The notes beneath the pieces are model-generated. The model was not told where the DNA came from. It searched no databases and was given only the letters and a program-made list of their open reading frames with translations. Below are positions 9,640-19,178 of a stretch of 64,000 nt of DNA, one piece after another. The DNA is taken from contig NZ_CP129111.1 in NCBI RefSeq assembly GCF_030407165.1, positions 2,976,001 through 3,040,000 on the forward strand. Direction: 5' to 3'. Numbering within the stretch: position 1 is the stretch's first letter; each line of letters opens with the position of its first letter. A program made the translations under genes and the position numbers. The stretch is from Fontisubflavum oceani (GTDB lineage: Bacteria; Pseudomonadota; Alphaproteobacteria; Rhodobacterales; Rhodobacteraceae).

Positions 9640-11013
9640 TCAAAGATCGGGCGGATGCCGCGCGGGCCAGTCCGTGGCTCGGTGATAGTGCTCCCCCATC
9701 GCAAGCAGCGCCGCATCCGCCCCGCGTGCACCGATCAATTGCAGACCGCCCGGCAAGCCATTTGCGCCAAATCCAGCGGGCAGGTTCAGGCACGGCAGAC
9801 CGGCCAGACTGACCGGCACCACCACCTCCATCCAACGGTGATAGGTGTCCATCGCGACGCCCGCGATTTCTTTCGGCCAATGCCATTCCGCCGGAAACGG
9901 CCAACACTGGGCAGAGGGGAGAACCAGTGCGTCAATCCGGCTGAACACGTCGTCCAAAGCGGCGAGCCAATCCAACCGGATCGCCGCGGCTTGTTCGATC
10001 TGATCGCCCGTCGATGCAAAGCCACGCTCGATCTCCCACACCACCTCAGGTTTCAGAAGCGCCCGTTTCGCCGGGTCGCGCCAGTCAGCCCCATGCTCCA
10101 ATGCAACCGAGAAGGATCGCAGATCGGTCCAACTCCGCCAGAGTGCCGGGGCCTCAAAGGGCGGCGCAATCGGCTCCACCTGCCAACCCAAATCCGCCAT
10201 GACCGCCAAGGCCGCCTCGGCCAGCGGCAGAATGCCCGCCTCCATCGGATAGGCGCCGCCCCAATCCGCAAGCCACCCAATCCTCGGCGTCTCCGGTCCC
10301 GCACCCGGCTGAAACACCCCATCGGTCAATGTCTCCAACAGCGCCGAGATATCCGCCACGCTGCGTGCCATCGGTCCGCGCGTGGACAGGCGGTTGGTAA
10401 ACACCGCATCGCCGGGCTCGCCTGGCATCAACCCTGCGGTTGGCCGAAACCCATAAACACTGTTCCATGCCGCCGGGTTTCGCAGACTGCCCATCATGTC
10501 GGACCCATCCGCCAGCGCCACCATACCGCTGGCCAAGGCGGCCCCGGCCCCGCCCGAAGAGCCGCCCGCGCTGAGCGTGAGATCATACGGGTTTCGCGTC
10601 ACGCCAAAAACAGGATTGTAGCTATGCGATCCAAGACCAAATTCGGGCACATTGGTCTTGCCAATGATGATCGCGCCCACATTGCGTAGCCGCATGACCA
10701 AGGCCTCATCCACCTCCGGCACGTGATCGGCGAAGAGCGGTGAGCCGAAGGTCGAGCGCACCCCCTTCACTGCCACCAAATCCTTCACCGCCATCGGAAT
10801 CCCATGCAGCCAGCCGGACCGCGGCATCGCATCCGCCAGCCGCGCCTCGCCCATCAGCGCCTCACGATCCTTAAGCGATACTATCGCCTTGACCGGGCCA
10901 TTCACCGCCGCGATCCGGTCCAGCGTCGCACGCATCAGCTCAACGGCGCTCACCTCACGCGCCGCCATCCGCCGCGACAACTCCACCGCGTCCAATCGCA
11001 ACAGATCCGACAT
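9640..11013 (-). CDS. Amidase-signature family amidase
   Basis: 457-residue amidase-signature hydrolase. The Ser-cisSer-Lys triad is visible: Lys in GIPMAVKDLVAVKG (about residue 76), the Ser of GSDMMGSLRNPAAW and the glycine-serine loop LSAGGSSGGAGAALASGMV. It resembles stand-alone amidases rather than GatA, since no gatC or gatB is nearby; the substrate is unknown. The start at 11013 is preceded by GGAGGAG with correct spacing. The next gene upstream, prfB, ends 164 bp away, and nothing was recognised in that gap. Confidence 0.88.
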   Translation of the reverse strand: MSDLLRLDAVELSRRMAAREVSAVELMRATLDRIAAVNGPVKAIVSLKDREALMGEARLADAMPRSGWLHGIPMAVKDLVAVKGVRSTFGSPLFADHVPEVDEALVMRLRNVGAIIIGKTNVPEFGLGSHSYNPVFGVTRNPYDLTLSAGGSSGGAGAALASGMVALADGSDMMGSLRNPAAWNSVYGFRPTAGLMPGEPGDAVFTNRLSTRGPMARSVADISALLETLTDGVFQPGAGPETPRIGWLADWGGAYPMEAGILPLAEAALAVMADLGWQVEPIAPPFEAPALWRSWTDLRSFSVALEHGADWRDPAKRALLKPEVVWEIERGFASTGDQIEQAAAIRLDWLAALDDVFSRIDALVLPSAQCWPFPAEWHWPKEIAGVAMDTYHRWMEVVVPVSLAGLPCLNLPAGFGANGLPGGLQLIGARGADAALLAMGEHYHRATDWPARHPPDL

Positions 11014-11177
11014 TGCGCTCCTCCAGCTTCTCTGCTTCCGAAATATCCCCGCCGGAGGCATCTTTGCTCTGCGATCAGACGCCCCATTCGCGCGACCAAA
11101 AACCAGCCTTCACGACGCCCCTGTGGCAACGCGCGCTGTCCGAGGGCTCCCGTCAGGGGACGTGAGGCGGCGCGCCG

Positions 11178-12301
11178 CTACTCGGCCTGCGCCTCAGCCC
11201 GGCTTTTGCCCGACACATCCATCGCCAAGGTCGCGGCCATCAACCCGTCCAAATCGCCGTCCAAAACCCCGGCACTATCGGAGGTCTCAAACCCAGTCCG
11301 CAGATCCTTCACCATCTGATAAGGCTGCAACACATATGACCGTATCTGATTGCCCCATCCGGCATCGCCCTTATTCTCATGCGCCTCGGTGATCGCCGCG
11401 TTCCGCCGATCCAGCTCCATTTGATAAAGCCGCGACTTCAACGCTTTCATCGCAATATCGCGGTTCTGGTGCTGCGATTTCTCGGACTCGTCACCACAAT
11501 CCCGGTCGGGTTATGAGTGATCCGCACGGCGGAATCGGTGGTGTTCACATGCTGCCCACCCGCACCCGACGACCGATAGGTATCGATCCGAATATCGGCC
11601 GGGTTCACCTCGATCTCGATATTGTCATCGACCACGGGATAGACCCAGACCGAGCTAAACGATGTATGCCGCCTTGCCGCACTGTCATAGGGGCTGATCC
11701 GGACCAGGCGATGCACGCCGCTTTCTGACTTCAACCAGCCATAGGCGTTGCGCCCAGAGATCTTATAGACGGCCGACTTAATCCCGGCTTCTTCGCCGGG
11801 GCTCGTCGATTGCAGTTCGACCTCATAGCCCTTCTTCTCGGCCCACCGCACATACATCCGCGCCAGCATTGAGGCCCAGTCACAACTCTCCGTGCCACCT
11901 GCGCCCGAGTTGATCTCAAGGAAGGTATCGTTGCTGTCGGCTTCCCCATCTAGAAGCGCTTCCAACTCTTTCGCCGCTGCGTCCTCCACCAAGGCGGCCA
12001 AGGCGGCTTCGGCCTCTTCCACGACCTCCGCATCGTCCTCTTCTTCGCCCATTTCGATCAGGCCGATATTGTCTTCAAGCGCACCTTTGATCGCTTCATA
12101 GGTGCCGATCTTGTCGACCAAGATTTGCCGATCCCGCATCAGCTTCTGCGCCCCGGCCTGATCATTCCACAGATCGGGGTCTTCCACACGCGCGTTGAAT
12201 TCTTCCAGCCGATGCTGGGCCGTTTCCAGCCCCAAACGCTGCCCCAGCAGCTCCAGCGACTTCTGGACTTTTTCGATATGAGATTGGGTCTCGGCCCGCA
12301 T
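11178..12301 (-). CDS. prfB: Peptide chain release factor 2 (frame broken near 11486)
   Basis: RF2 releases finished peptides at UGA and UAA stops. Repaired length is about 374 residues. The GGQ loop (SSGAGGQHVNTTDSAVRI) and the SPF-equivalent region are present. The frame ends early after GIVVTSPRNRS; one added base near 11486 restores TSSEKSQHQNRDIAMKAL and joins it to the second piece (11178-11450). The classic RF2 programmed +1 shift occurs at about codon 25 and uses CTT TGA; here the break is near codon 271 and has no such motif, so it is not that mechanism. As the gene is essential, an error in the sequence is the likely cause. Confidence 0.92.
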
Positions 12302-12380
12302 GGGTCTTACTGCCTGTCAATGATCTTGTCGGTGTCCAACCGATCTAGACCAGGGACCTCGCCCCTGCAAGGCAGAGGTG

Positions 12381-14954
12381 TCAGTAAAGCCCGCCGGAAC
12401 TGAGCGTGCCAAACCCGGTTCCTGTCGGCACACGGGCCGTATCCCCGGTGGAGGTCGTCACCGTTTGCCCCGCTGTCGCGCCGGCGCCCTCTTCTTCGCC
12501 GCGCCCAAACATCGGCAGGTTCGACCCCATGGCAAAGCCACCATCGACAACCGCGAGCAGCCCATAGATCGGCTCTTCCCCTTCGCGGAACAACTCGGCC
12601 ACCACATGATCGCCACTAGCATCCGCTGGCAGACGCTGACCCGAGAAGCGGTCGATATTATAGAACACCCCGCCCTCCGGCACGCGGAACGGCCCGCCGC
12701 CATACTCCTCGACCGCCGCTTGCATGAATTCGTTGAACACCGGGCCGCAGAGCCGCCCGCCGCCATTGCCACCGCCCATCGGGCGCGGCGTGTCGAAACC
12801 GATATAGCAGCCCGCGACGATATTGCTGGAATAACCGACAAACCACGCATCGCGTTCGTCATTGGTGGTTCCCGTCTTGCCCGCAATTGGCACCGGCAGG
12901 TTCACTGTCGAGGCCGCTGTGCCCCGCTGCACCACGCCGCGCATCATCGAGGTCACTTGATAGGCGGTGATCGGGTCGATCACCCGCTCGCGATTTGAGA
13001 CGATCCGAGGCGCCACGCCCGGCTCGAGCGAGGCCAGCTGACAATCCGGGCAAAGCCGCTGATCATGGCGATAAACCGTGCCACCGAAGCGGTCCTGCAC
13101 CCGGTCCACCAGGGTCGGCTCAACCCGCTCGCCGCCATTGGCAAACATCGCATAGGCCGCCACCATGCGATAGAGCGTGGTCTCCTGGCTGCCCAGTGAG
13201 TTGGCCAAAAACGCCTGCGCCTCGTCATAAACGCCAAAGCGTTCCGAATAGCGGGCAACGGTCTCCATCCCGACATCTTGTGCGAGACGGATGGTCATCA
13301 GGTTCCGCGACCGGACAATGCCGGTGCGAAGGGGCGCGGGGCCATAAAACTGGTTCGACGCATTGGTCGGTCGCCAAACGCCCGCGCCCGTATCAATCTC
13401 GATCGGCGCATCAATGACGATGGTGTTGGGGCTATAGCCGCTATCCAACGCGGCGGCATAGACGAAGGGTTTGAAGCTCGATCCCGGCTGCCGCGTCGCT
13501 TGTGTTGCCCGGTTGAACACCGAATACTGGTAGGAGAACCCGCCCTGCATCGCCAAAACCCGGCCGGTATTCACATCCATCGCCATCAGCCCGCCTTGGA
13601 CTTCCGGGATCTGGCGCAGTGTCCAGCGGATGAAGCTGCCATCGCTATCGCTGGTCATGGCACGGACATGGATCACGTCGCCCACATCCAGCAAATCGCC
13701 GGCCACCCGCGCGCTGGAACCGCGGTTGCCTTCGGCATCGACGGGCCGGGCCCAGGTCACATCCTCGGCGGGGATGAAATGCCCATCCTCATCCTCGGGC
13801 ACGTCTTCGATCCCGATCCGGGCTGACCGCTCCCCCACAGACAAGACGACCGCCGCATGCCAGCCGTCGATATCGCGCGGGAACTCCACATCGGCCAAAG
13901 CCGCGCGCCAGGTCTCTTCATCCGCACCGTCCAGAACCGCCGGGTCAATCACTGCCAACGGTTCCCGCCACAAGCCGCGCGAACGGTCATAGCTTTCCAG
14001 CCCACGGCGCAACGCCACCTCGGCGGCCTCTTGCAGGCTCTCATCCATCGTCGCGCGCACCGCATAGCCGCCGGAGAAGAACTCCTCTTCGCCGAACTCG
14101 ACCGAGAGCTGTCGCCGGATCTCATCAGTGAAATAGTTGCGCGGCGGAACTGCGGCGCGGAACGGCTCGATATGTCCGCCCTGCACGGTTTCCAGTGGTG
14201 TAGCCTGGGCCGTCTCCATCTCCTCGCGGCTGATATAGCCGTTCTCATACATTTCGCGCAGCACGTAATTGCGCCGGTTCACCGCGCGCTCATAATCCCG
14301 CACCGGGTGAAAATTCGACGGCGCTTGCGGCAGCGCTGCCAGATAGGCCGCTTGTTGCAAGGTCAACTCCGAGAGATCGGCGTTAAAATAGGTCTGCGCG
14401 GCGGCGGCGACGCCATAGGAGTTCTGCCCCAGGAAAATCTCGTTGAGATAAAGCTCCAGAATCCGGTCCTTGGTCAGGGTCTGTTCGATCCGCGCGGCCA
14501 GGATGATCTCTTGCACCTTCCGCTCAATGGTCCGGCTGCCATCGAGCAGGAAGTTTTTCATCACCTGCTGCGTGATGGTCGAGGCGCCGCGCACATCGCG
14601 ACCGCGCGAGCGCACGGCCTCGACAATCGCTGCACCAATCGCGCGTGGGTCATAGCCCTCATGCTCATAGAAATTCCGGTCCTCGGCGCTCACAAAAGCC
14701 TGCGAGACCCGATCCGGGATATCCTCGGCGGCGACAAACAAACGCCGCTCGCGGGCGAATTCGTCCACAATCTCGCCTTCGGCGGAGTAGATTCGGCTAA
14801 TCGTGGCGGGTGTGTATTGCGCCAACGTCTCATGATCCGGCAAGTCGCGGCTATACATGTAGAGGACCGCGCCGATCGAGAAGGCGGTAAACACCAAGCC
14901 GATCGTCAGCCAGCTAAAAATTGCGCCAAAAATACCGAGAATGAATCGGAACAT
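12381..14954 (-). CDS. mrcA: Penicillin-binding protein 1A
   Basis: 857-residue bifunctional peptidoglycan synthase. Order: short cytoplasmic start, transmembrane helix at about 5-32, glycosyltransferase domain with AFVSAEDRNFYEHEGYDPRA and GASTITQQVMKNFLLDGSRT (about residues 85-140), an OB-like linker, then the transpeptidase domain with the Ser-x-x-Lys box in QPGSSFKPFVYAAALDSG, the SRN box (VRSRNLMT) and KTGTTNDERDAWFVGYS. All catalytic motifs are intact. The amiC-mrcA-prfB order is common in alphaproteobacteria; here a methyltransferase on the other strand sits between amiC and mrcA. Confidence 0.95.
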   Translation of the reverse strand: MFRFILGIFGAIFSWLTIGLVFTAFSIGAVLYMYSRDLPDHETLAQYTPATISRIYSAEGEIVDEFARERRLFVAAEDIPDRVSQAFVSAEDRNFYEHEGYDPRAIGAAIVEAVRSRGRDVRGASTITQQVMKNFLLDGSRTIERKVQEIILAARIEQTLTKDRILELYLNEIFLGQNSYGVAAAAQTYFNADLSELTLQQAAYLAALPQAPSNFHPVRDYERAVNRRNYVLREMYENGYISREEMETAQATPLETVQGGHIEPFRAAVPPRNYFTDEIRRQLSVEFGEEEFFSGGYAVRATMDESLQEAAEVALRRGLESYDRSRGLWREPLAVIDPAVLDGADEETWRAALADVEFPRDIDGWHAAVVLSVGERSARIGIEDVPEDEDGHFIPAEDVTWARPVDAEGNRGSSARVAGDLLDVGDVIHVRAMTSDSDGSFIRWTLRQIPEVQGGLMAMDVNTGRVLAMQGGFSYQYSVFNRATQATRQPGSSFKPFVYAAALDSGYSPNTIVIDAPIEIDTGAGVWRPTNASNQFYGPAPLRTGIVRSRNLMTIRLAQDVGMETVARYSERFGVYDEAQAFLANSLGSQETTLYRMVAAYAMFANGGERVEPTLVDRVQDRFGGTVYRHDQRLCPDCQLASLEPGVAPRIVSNRERVIDPITAYQVTSMMRGVVQRGTAASTVNLPVPIAGKTGTTNDERDAWFVGYSSNIVAGCYIGFDTPRPMGGGNGGGRLCGPVFNEFMQAAVEEYGGGPFRVPEGGVFYNIDRFSGQRLPADASGDHVVAELFREGEEPIYGLLAVVDGGFAMGSNLPMFGRGEEEGAGATAGQTVTTSTGDTARVPTGTGFGTLSSGGLY

Positions 14955-15010
14955 GGAAAACCTATGCCGTCTAGTGTTGCCCGCTTATAGGGGCCGATGC
15001 GTACCGGGTC

Positions 15011-15030
15011 AAAAGCCACAAGCGGCTTTT
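15011..15030. repeat. Small inverted repeat in the mrcA leader/intergenic region
   Basis: AAAAGCC-ACAAGC-GGCTTTT forms a 7-bp stem with a 6-nt loop between the divergent mrcA and methyltransferase genes. It resembles a weak bidirectional terminator or a leader hairpin. No function can be assigned from sequence alone. Confidence 0.45.
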
Positions 15031-15061
15031 CGCGATCACAAATGCGCGTCATGATCGGTCT

Positions 15062-15655
15062 ATGCAACCCAAAGACATCCTCCCCGTCTATGAGCGCGAA
15101 GCCGACCATTGGGCCCGGACGCGCGACAGCTCGCTCTATGAAGTCCCGTTCTTGTGTGAGGCTTTAGCCGGTCAGGCGGGCGCACGGGTATTGGATTTGG
15201 GCTGTGGCACCGGGGTGCCGATTGCGCGCTGGTTTGCAGATCAGGGATGCATGGTCACCGGAGTCGACGGCGCGGCGGCGATGCTGGAGCATTTCCGGAC
15301 CAACCTGCCCGAAGCTGAGGCGATTCTGGCTGATATGACCACCCTTGCCCTTGATCGCCGCTTCGACGTGATCCTAGCTTGGGACAGTTTCTTTCATCTC
15401 AGCAAAGCTGCGCAGCGTGCGATGTTCCCGATCTTCGCCGCCCATGCCGCCCAAGGCGCGCGGCTTATGCTGACCACAGGTCATGACGAAGGTGAACCAA
15501 TTGGCCAAGTCGGCGTTTCGCCAGTCTATCACGCCAGTTTGACGCCAGCGGCCTATCGCGCGCTTTTTGCGGCGCATGGCTTCGACGTGCGCTGGTTCCG
15601 GCCCGAGGACCCGGAAGCCTGGGGCCGGTCGATCTGGCTCGCAGTTAAGACCTAA
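15062..15655 (+). CDS. Class I SAM-dependent methyltransferase
   Basis: 197 residues with the Rossmann SAM-binding motif I in ARVLDLGCGTGVPIARWF (about residues 41-58), the acidic motif II end GCMVTGVDGAAAMLEHF and the post-motif FDVILAWDSFFHL. The substrate is unknown. It is a single-gene unit on the plus strand placed between mrcA and amiC, both on the minus strand. Its stop lies 4 nt from the amiC stop. Confidence 0.85.
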   Translation: MQPKDILPVYEREADHWARTRDSSLYEVPFLCEALAGQAGARVLDLGCGTGVPIARWFADQGCMVTGVDGAAAMLEHFRTNLPEAEAILADMTTLALDRRFDVILAWDSFFHLSKAAQRAMFPIFAAHAAQGARLMLTTGHDEGEPIGQVGVSPVYHASLTPAAYRALFAAHGFDVRWFRPEDPEAWGRSIWLAVKT

Positions 15656-15659
15656 GCGC

Positions 15660-16879
15660 TCACTGCCGCAGCAGGGCGGCCGCCGCCGCATCCGTCACGG
15701 CCCATTCCAAAATCGCATCTCGGATCGTGGCTTGGAACGCGGCCCGCCAGTCGGGATCAAGAATATTGGCCAGGTCGCTCGGCTCCGACATAAATCCAAG
15801 CTCCACCAGGACCGAGGGGATATCCGCCGCTTTCAACACGGTGAACCCGGCCTCTAGCCGGGGGCGGCTGTGCAGATCGCCCTCGGCTTGTGAGATCGCC
15901 GCAACCAAAGCATCGGCCAGCGCGTCCGAGCGCGGGTCGGTTTCGCGCCGCGCCAGATCCATCAGAACATCGGCCACCACATCATCGCTGCCGCTGAGGT
16001 CGACGCCAGCCAGCAAATCTGCCCGATCATGACGTTCGGCCAAAGCGGCGGAGGCCTCATCGGAGGCAGTTTCCGACAGGGTATAGACCGTCGCGCCGGT
16101 CGCCCGCCCCTCCGCCAAGGCATCGGCGTGGAGCGAGAGGAGCAGATCCGCGCCCGCCGCGCGGGCGATGGTGACGCGCGTGGGCAACGGTACGAATGTG
16201 TCACTCTCCCGGGTCAGAATGACATCGAACCGCCCCGACCGAACCAGTGTTTCCCGCAACTCCCGGGCAAAGATCAGCATCAGATCGGCCTCGTCATGGC
16301 CGTCGCGCTGTGCGCCGGGATCAACGCCACCATGGCCTGGATCCAGAACCACGACCAAACGTTCGGCCCCGTCCTGCCGCGCCAGCCCGGGCACGGTTGC
16401 AACCGGCGCGACCAATGTGGCCACCCCCGGGGGCGCACCGGCTTCGGCGGCGAAGGTTTCGGCATCAATCGGCACCATCCCGATCGCACCCGCGCCGTGC
16501 CATCGCTCGGGTCGGTGGCCATCGCCGCCAAGGTCACGCGCATCGGCTCTGCAAGGCGGAGAACCATGCGCGACCAGCCCGCCTCCAACGCGCCGCCAGT
16601 TTCCACCGATGTGATGGTGTCAGCCGCGTCGAACTCTGGCCCAAGACCGTCCCAAGCAACTTCGCGGAAATCGACAACCACACGGGCCGGATCATCCAAG
16701 GTGAACACCCGAAACGGCACCGCCTGGGTGATGGCCAAAACCATTTCCGCCCCGCCCCGGCTGGTGTCTTGCGCGCGGCTCGTCTCGGGCAGCACGCGGG
16801 CCAAGGCACGGAACTCCTGCGCCTGGGCCGCCGCGCCCAAGATCGAAATCACTAGAAAGGTCAGAATTGCTCGGATCAT
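15660..16879 (-). CDS. amiC: N-acetylmuramoyl-L-alanine amidase with AMIN domain (frame broken near 16480)
   Basis: Periplasmic septal peptidoglycan amidase, about 406 residues when repaired. It has a signal peptide (MIRAILTFLVISILGAAAQA), then an AMIN domain (about 25-130, VPFRVFTLDDPARVVVDFRE) and an Amidase_3 domain starting RLVVVLDPGHGGVDPGAQ, with the zinc His in DPGHGG, a later HADAL and the Glu of LVELGFMSEPSDL. The first frame is lost at a GGG run near 16480; one more G gives RSGMVPIDAETFAAE and joins both parts. The start at 16879 begins the signal peptide; an in-frame ATG 57 bases upstream is less likely. It lies upstream of mrcA. Confidence 0.9.
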
Positions 16880-17025
16880 CGGTCTTTTTCGCCGAATTGT
16901 GGTTGGCACGTCTCTAGCAGTTTTGGCGCGGCGCATGAAGGGCCGAGTTTTGGCACCATCCGCGCCACATCCCCGCCGTTTTCGAGCGCAACCCTATACC
17001 CGCCGACGCAAGACAGACGCAGAAA

Positions 17026-17979
17026 ATGCTAAAATCGACGATCTATCGCCTATACCGCCTGCGCCGCACCATCCTCTTGGTCGTGGCAATCGTGACGCTT
17101 GGTGCTTTGGTCTCAAATCTGATCGGCGGGATCTACAGCCCGTTCTATTTCGGGGCGGACATTTCCGAAGCTGCCGGGATCGCGTTGGCACTCGCCTGCA
17201 TCGCTGCCATCCTTCTGCCCACCTGCCCGGTCGAACATCTGGCCGCCGCGATCGTCGCGGCGGTCATGCTCGCCACGTCTCACTGGCATGGCCTCCTCTT
17301 TGCACCGGACAGCAAAGGCGGCGCGTTTGACGGGACATGGCAGGTGATCGGCTTTTACGCCATCACAGGCTATTTCGGCTGGACCGTCGTTCTCGGTCTC
17401 CTCGCACTTGCGCTAGAACGCATCATCGGCCTCAAGGCCGTGTTTCGCGGCACGATCTTCCGCCGCGAACCGCTGGACGTGATCCGGCCTCTGTTCCGCG
17501 TCACGCCGGACACCACGCAGGAGCATATGAGCTATGGCCCGGCCCGATGGGATGGCTGGGTCGAGGTGAAAACCGCACGGAAAGGTCATCGCGAGGGTGA
17601 TTTCCGGATGGACCGCATCGAAGGCGGCTATCTGATCCGCTCGGTCCGGTCCGACGCGGAGGTCGAAGTGATTGAGGCGCTGATCACTCAGACTGAGGGC
17701 GCAACGCCCGACAGCGTCACAACCCTGCGGTTTACGGAGACGGCGCGCGGCACAAAGGTGCAGGTCCACGAAATCACGACCTGTTTGAATGCTTATCGGC
17801 TGCTGGAGTTCTGGCTCGGCGACATCGCGGCGGACCATCTCCACCATGAGATTGATGCCAAACTTGGTTGCCCGAGCCGCGCGATTTGGCGCCTGCCGCT
17901 GCGCTCGGTGATGCTGACGATCAGCAGCCTCTGGGCACGACGGGGCCCCAACTCCGCTGGCCCCTCTGCCGCGAGTTAA
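17026..17979 (+). CDS. Hypothetical membrane protein with C-terminal soluble domain
   Basis: 317 residues, family not recognised. The first 150 residues contain about four hydrophobic segments (for example TILLVVAIVTLGALVSNLIG and FGWTVVLGLLALALERIIGL). The remaining 165 residues look soluble and include alternating strands (WDGWVEVKTARKGHREGDF, VTTLRFTETARGTKVQVHEI), which loosely recall START/SRPBCC folds; that suggestion is weak. The ATG at 17026 begins a clean membrane N-terminus. The gene converges on an aminotransferase gene with a 4-nt TTAA stop overlap. Confidence 0.7.
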   Translation: MLKSTIYRLYRLRRTILLVVAIVTLGALVSNLIGGIYSPFYFGADISEAAGIALALACIAAILLPTCPVEHLAAAIVAAVMLATSHWHGLLFAPDSKGGAFDGTWQVIGFYAITGYFGWTVVLGLLALALERIIGLKAVFRGTIFRREPLDVIRPLFRVTPDTTQEHMSYGPARWDGWVEVKTARKGHREGDFRMDRIEGGYLIRSVRSDAEVEVIEALITQTEGATPDSVTTLRFTETARGTKVQVHEITTCLNAYRLLEFWLGDIAADHLHHEIDAKLGCPSRAIWRLPLRSVMLTISSLWARRGPNSAGPSAAS

Positions 17980-19127
17980 GCACGCCGAGCCGCCATGAAG
18001 GCCTGCAAACGGGCAATGCCCTCCTCAATATCCGCTGTGGAGCGGGCATAGGAAAAGCGGAGCGTCTGGTGGCCGCGATGCGGATCGAAATCAAGGCCAG
18101 GCGTCGCCGCCACGCCAGCTTGCTCCAGAATCTCAGCGCAGAACGCCCGGCTGTCATTGGTCCAGTCCGACACATCCGCATACACGTAAAACGCGCCATC
18201 CGCCGGGGCGGTCTTGGTAAAGCCCGCCTTGGTCAGCCCGTCGAGCATCAGCGCCCGGTTCGCAGCATAAACCGCGCGATGGCCATCCAACTCGGCACGG
18301 CCCTCCGGGCTAAGCGCACCGAGGGCGGCGACTTGGGCCACATGGGGCGGACAGATGAACATATTCTGGGCAAGACGTTCAATCAGGCGGACATGATCCG
18401 GCGGCACAACCATCCAGCCCAACCGCCAGCCGGTCATGGAGAAATATTTCGAGAACGAATTAAGCACATAAACCTGATCGGTGATTTCCAGCGCCGAGAC
18501 GGCCCGGCCTTCATATTGCAGCCCATGGTAGATCTCGTCGGAAATCAAAGCGATATCGCGTGCAGTGCAGGCGTCTGAAAGTTCCCTGATTGCGTCTGCA
18601 TCCAGCATCGTGCCGGTCGGATTGGCGGGCGAGGCCACAACCAACCCAGCCAAATCATCGGTCAATTGCGCCGGTAAGGGCTGATACCGGCTGGCCAGAT
18701 CGGTCTGCAGCCCGACCGGCTCCAGACTTAGCGCCCGTAGAATCTGCCGATAAGACGGGTAACAGGGTTCGCCCAAAGCGACCTTCTCACCCGCATCAAA
18801 AAGCGCGGAAAATGCCAACAAAAACGCGCCTGACGCACCGGCGGTCACAACGATCCGCGCCGGGTCGAGATCAAGGCCGTACCATTCGTCATAAAGCGCC
18901 GCGATGCCCGCACGCAGATCAGGTCGGCCAAGCGCAACGGTATAGCCAAGCGGCCCCGCGTCCATCTCGGCGGCAAGCCGCGCGCGTGCGGCAAGCGGTG
19001 CGCCAGTCCCGGGCTGACCCACTTCCATATGGATGATGTGACGCCCCGCCTCTTCGGCGGCGCGGGCCGCTTCCATCACATCCATCACGATGAAGGGATC
19101 GACCTCTGCCCGGCTTGAATGTCGCAT
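17976..19127 (-). CDS. Class I/II PLP-dependent aminotransferase (aspartate aminotransferase-like)
   Basis: 383 residues, fold type I. The PLP lysine is in LNSFSKYFSMTGWRLGWMV (about residue 232); the upstream Asn/Pro element VASPANPTGTML and LISDEIYHGLQYEG are present. This fits the aspartate/alanine aminotransferase branch; the amino-acid substrate cannot be told from sequence. The start at 19127 is preceded by GGAGG. It is divergent from the M48 peptidase gene, with 51 bp between the starts, which must hold both promoters. Confidence 0.88.
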   Translation of the reverse strand: MRHSSRAEVDPFIVMDVMEAARAAEEAGRHIIHMEVGQPGTGAPLAARARLAAEMDAGPLGYTVALGRPDLRAGIAALYDEWYGLDLDPARIVVTAGASGAFLLAFSALFDAGEKVALGEPCYPSYRQILRALSLEPVGLQTDLASRYQPLPAQLTDDLAGLVVASPANPTGTMLDADAIRELSDACTARDIALISDEIYHGLQYEGRAVSALEITDQVYVLNSFSKYFSMTGWRLGWMVVPPDHVRLIERLAQNMFICPPHVAQVAALGALSPEGRAELDGHRAVYAANRALMLDGLTKAGFTKTAPADGAFYVYADVSDWTNDSRAFCAEILEQAGVAATPGLDFDPHRGHQTLRFSYARSTADIEEGIARLQAFMAARRA

Positions 19128-19178
19128 GAAAGCCTCCGTATGATGGCCGCGTTGAACCAGTCCCGATTGGAGACGTCA

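Noticed and set aside
11167..11178. GCGGCGCGCCGC palindrome at the end of prfB as a terminator
   Set aside because: It has no loop space and no T-run; it is probably chance in GC-rich DNA.
11178..12301. Programmed ribosomal frameshift in prfB
   Set aside because: The position (near codon 271) and lack of a CTT TGA slippery site do not fit the known mechanism; similar breaks occur in ten other genes.
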